Below the pieces are notes generated by a model. It worked only from the letters and a program-made list of their open reading frames with translations. It ran no database searches and was not told where the DNA came from. Source: Bacteroidales bacterium (lineage in GTDB: Bacteria; Bacteroidota; Bacteroidia; Bacteroidales; F082). Taken from it: a stretch of 61,374 nt of DNA. Positions 60,901-61,374 of the stretch are shown in pieces (the first letter of the stretch is position 1; each line of letters opens with the position of its first letter). A program made the translations under genes and the position numbers. The DNA is taken from assembly GCA_017439405.1 (NCBI GenBank), contig JAFSJF010000064.1, positions 1-61,374 on the forward strand. The letters run 5' to 3'.

Positions 60901-60941
60901 AATGCCATCAGCAAAGTGATGATAAAGTAAACCTTTTTCAT
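54915..60941 (-). CDS. 2008-aa modular T9SS protein: GAFC-ECRG/B-repeat array
   Basis: Start at the Met of MKKVYFIITLLMAFAMHSNA, a clear signal peptide; the longer frame begins upstream of the promoter box at 60995. Six units of about 267 aa follow. Each is one GAFC-ECRG module of about 115 aa (LELGAFCGxECRG, Y..YLLYLDIYGxDGDxFTFR, LYxH, DPYVFxF) plus two InlB-type B-repeats of about 70 aa. Then come a duplicated GWNW/KSQ unit (about 1640-1800), a seventh, Cys-poor module (LAAFANGECRGSARLLYVEP) and the T9SS domain (LQVYPNPVGHGQRLTLDLAT to CHRKLIVR). Units 2 and 3 (protein order) share DNA of about 98% identity over some 450 bp. It is likely a long surface fibre; partner unknown. Confidence 0.9.
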   Translation of the reverse strand: MKKVYFIITLLMAFAMHSNAQHWTPVTGYDENMEVTGIIEIDGEEQTSTALELGAFCGGECRGSGSLVYEALFNRYFLYLSIAGVDGDTITFRLYDGSIGEERDLICSNVEVFEADKSLGEVQDPYVFDFVTTIVSHTITATANPMEGGSVEGSGDYDHGTICTLTATANEGYAFVNWTENNVQVSDEAVFSFMVTGDRILVANFTDETVYHTITVAANPEEGGSVTGGGEYELGTECTVTATANEGYAFENWTENGTQVSAQESYTFTVAHDRDLVAHFEQLSEDYHWHVNAHMYSATMTVTAIIQIDGVEQERNTLELGAFCGTECRGRERLGYQDGASRYMLFLTTYGENGDALTFRLYDHEAGEELDLLNYDDMTFNGGSTIGSLTAPYTFNFLSEMTSHTITATANPAEGGTVEGSGSYYYGTNCTLTATANEGYVFLNWTEGEEIVSIESTLTFMVTGDRTLAANFTDETIYHTVSVAANPEEGGSVGGGGVFEHGTDVTVTATANDGYVFTYWSEDGVQVSAEAEYTFTLNTDRTLVANFEEQGDYHWYVNTHQYSNTMSVTAIIDVDGYEQHTTNLELGVFCGSECRGRQRPAYFEEFDRYLLYLDIYGNDGDAFTFRLYNHVTQTEMTDYLNYNEITFQSGAIIGDAIDPYVFNFLSEMTSHTITATANPAEGGTVEGSGSYYYGTNCTLTATANEGYVFLNWTEGEEIVSIESTLTFMVTGDRTLAANFTDETIYHTVSVAANPEEGGSVGGGGDFEHGTDVTVTATANEGYVFTYWSEDGMQVSAEAEYTFTLNTDRDLVAHFEAVSGDYHWYVNTHQYPNNMSVTAIIEIDGLEQPLSTLELGAFCGEECRGRKRPAYQEMFGRYLLYLDIYGIDGDTFTFRLYNHLTEQELTALTNFNTMTFQTGAIVGNALDPYVFDFRSAITQHNIVATANPVAGGTIVGTGSYDYGSTCTLTATPNLGFAFVEWTEDGVQVSTDAEYAFMVTGDRTFVANFTDMPVDYTVTLTANPAEGGTVSGGGTFVQGTPMTVTATANEGYVFSNWTENNTVVSTDASYTFTLAGDRDLVANFTEISSEYHWYVNPNQFAANMTITGVIFIDGEEQMRPDLELGVFCNGECRGRELPQYEVFVDQYFYYLTAYGQDGDQLEFRLYDHAMGEELDHTCFDQITFVTNGDFGDLLTPYHFSFISAITTHTITVAANPAEGGTVSGGGEFDYGTEVTVTATPAFGFAFTDWEEDGETVSTDLSYTFMVTGDRTLVANFTDSPVNYTIAVTANPTEGGTVSGGGEYLQGSDCTVTATPAEGYVFVNWTVNGSQVSTDAEYTFIVTGNRNLEAHFVEIPQGYHWYVNPQLYANNIGVTGIIQIDSVVQNSLYLEVGAFCGNECRGREKPLEMFSPFAGHTIYLVFLQVYGEQGNPITFRLYDHILGEERDLICTSSLVFTIGGDTGDLPNPYIFNFLSSMPFDITATANPAEGGTVSGAGTYNMGSTCTLTATANPGYTFANWTTEDGVVVTESPELSFTVTENATYTANFTQNVYEITAVSVPVLAGEITGTGEYHYGETCTLTIVPSVFYEFIHWEKDGMEVANETSFSFIVTESAHYVATFDLKAVTQNTQLTSGWNWYSSYIEMDDINGKDSLEMQLANHGLMIKSQNSGYDSYLDGWGWYGSLDSIHNEYMYMVKASEPCEIGISGLIASVADHPITLGYGQSWIGYPVTFSMGLADAFAGFVPSSGDILKSQGYGYSSYLEGWGWYGSLSTLMPGMGVMYKSLSDEVITFTYPDTPTQRDLKPNITAEHNHFVPNLFAYPFNMTVTAVVELDDQELRGGNYELAAFANGECRGSARLLYVEPLDRYIAFLTVAGEEAFELRFGLYDVTTGMEYFDTDATLTYANDASIGSLEQPFVVGFRGTTGLNELDTALQVYPNPVGHGQRLTLDLATDEADVVSVEIVNAMGAVIKTLRATSVQTITAPDAAGVYTLRIVAEGKGTCHRKLIVR

Positions 60942-60994
60942 AGACTTATGTTTTTGAATTGTTATGATCCGTACTTTCGTTTCGTTAAACGGCG

Positions 60995-61002
60995 CAAAGA
61001 TA
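60995..61002 (-). promoter_or_regulatory. Bacteroidota -7 box for the 2008-aa protein operon
   Basis: TATCTTTG followed by CGCC on the minus strand, 53 nt before the ATG at 60941. An uninterrupted A run of about 16 (61026-61041) lies just upstream and could alter spacing by slippage. Confidence 0.7.
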
Positions 61003-61064
61003 ATGTTTTTTGTTATTTCCGAAAAGAAAAAAAAAAAAAAATACAATATTTTGAGGCAATTTTT

Positions 61065-61099
61065 GCAAAAAAAAGGCCCGTCGGCGATGCCAACGGGCC
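61065..61099 (-). terminator. Intrinsic terminator of the gene at the window edge
   Basis: GGCCCGT / ACGGGCC stem with an 11-nt loop and eight T on the minus strand, 30 nt past the stop at 61131. Confidence 0.85.
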
Positions 61100-61130
61100 C
61101 TAAAATGAAGAAAACGGTAATGAATCCACT

Positions 61131-61374
61131 TTATCTCACCACCAGCTTGCGGCAGTAGGTGCCCTTGCCTTCGGCGGTGATGCGCACCGTATAGATGCCA
61201 GGCACGCTCGGCGCCTTGAAGGTGGCGGCGACTTTCGTCGAGTTCTCGACGGAGACCACAGCGCCAAGGGCGTTCACAATCTCAACGCGCACGTCGCTGC
61301 CGTCGTTGGCCATGCCGATGTTCAGCAGGTCGCCTGCGGCAACGGGGTTGGGATACACTTGCAGGCTCTTGCCA
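61131..61374 (-). CDS. C-terminal part of another T9SS cargo protein (cut by window end)
   Basis: Eighty residues are visible, reading GKSLQVYPNPVAAGDLLNIG and ending VRITAEGKGTYCRKLVVR. This is a type A T9SS sorting domain closely related to those of the 792- and 2008-aa proteins, including the EIVNALGAVV strand. The gene extends beyond the window in the upstream direction, so the modular cluster continues outside. Confidence 0.88.
   Translation of the reverse strand, partial: GKSLQVYPNPVAAGDLLNIGMANDGSDVRVEIVNALGAVVSVENSTKVAATFKAPSVPGIYTVRITAEGKGTYCRKLVVR

Noticed and set aside
1-61374. tRNA or rRNA genes
   Set aside because: I looked through the gaps for cloverleaf-like segments and conserved TTC-loop boxes and saw none besides RNase P RNA. 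A tRNA scan was not possible here.

Overview
The window reads as a chromosomal segment of a Bacteroidota member, most likely an uncultured Bacteroidales. The evidence is direct: many gene starts are preceded by the Bacteroidota -7 promoter box TAnnTTTG instead of an E. coli-type -10 box and Shine-Dalgarno. The gene set fits too: the T9SS/gliding lipoprotein SprE (PorW), proteins with type IX C-terminal sorting domains, a MurF-Alr fusion, a Bacteroidota-type LptE, bactofilin, imelysin, DUF2975/HTH pairs and DUF4143 ATPases. Genus cannot be fixed from the sequence.

Layout. 1-257: 3' part of RNase P RNA (rnpB) with its terminator. 258-3764 (minus): compact CcsBA-type cytochrome c assembly protein, zinc-type CDF exporter, a 31-aa ORF and an AspT/YidE-like permease. 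3.9-4.98 kb: debris zone with a small anchored protein, a truncated toxin-antitoxin pair and a 20-bp direct repeat. 4.98-9.29 kb (minus): iron-type operon of beta-barrel, imelysin and di-heme oxidoreductase, divergent from an AraC regulator. 10.3-15.1 kb (plus): ParE/RelE-type TA pair and a redox group (flavodoxin, acetyltransferase, aldo/keto reductase, FMN reductase, metallophosphoesterase). 15.1-24.6 kb: phzF (minus), then a pseudokinase, sprE, bactofilin, folE, fabD, ctpA, DUF177 and rpmF. 24.7-24.95 kb: a candidate small RNA and a TA relic. 25-29.1 kb (minus): lipoproteins, HTH/DUF2975 and a T9SS cargo protein. 29.3-32.8 kb: a YafQ-type TA pair and two DUF4143 ATPases, each preceded by its own tandem direct-repeat array. 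33-46.3 kb: housekeeping and envelope genes (pheT, sigma-54 activator, lptE, TPR protein, secG, pcm, Gfo/Idh oxidoreductase, lipoprotein, polyprenyl-phosphate sugar transferase, pssA, murF-alr). 46.35-61.37 kb (minus): a cluster of very large secreted repeat proteins.

The last 15 kb is the most distinctive region. Four complete genes plus one cut by the window edge encode T9SS-exported or secreted proteins. They are built from three shuffled modules: a roughly 110-aa module with the signature GAFCxxECRG, divergent InlB-type B-repeats of about 70-75 aa, and a duplicated GWNW/KSQ..GYxSYL module. The largest (2008 aa) has six near-regular units of about 267 aa, two of them roughly 98% identical in DNA. 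SprE, encoded elsewhere in the window, belongs to the machinery expected to export these proteins.

The best candidates for undescribed biology are: the GAFC-ECRG module family; the 33-bp direct repeats around the DUF4143 ATPase promoter, one copy of which fills the gap between its -33 and -7 boxes; the 23-bp array before the sister ATPase; and the promoter-to-terminator transcription unit without an ORF downstream of rpmF.
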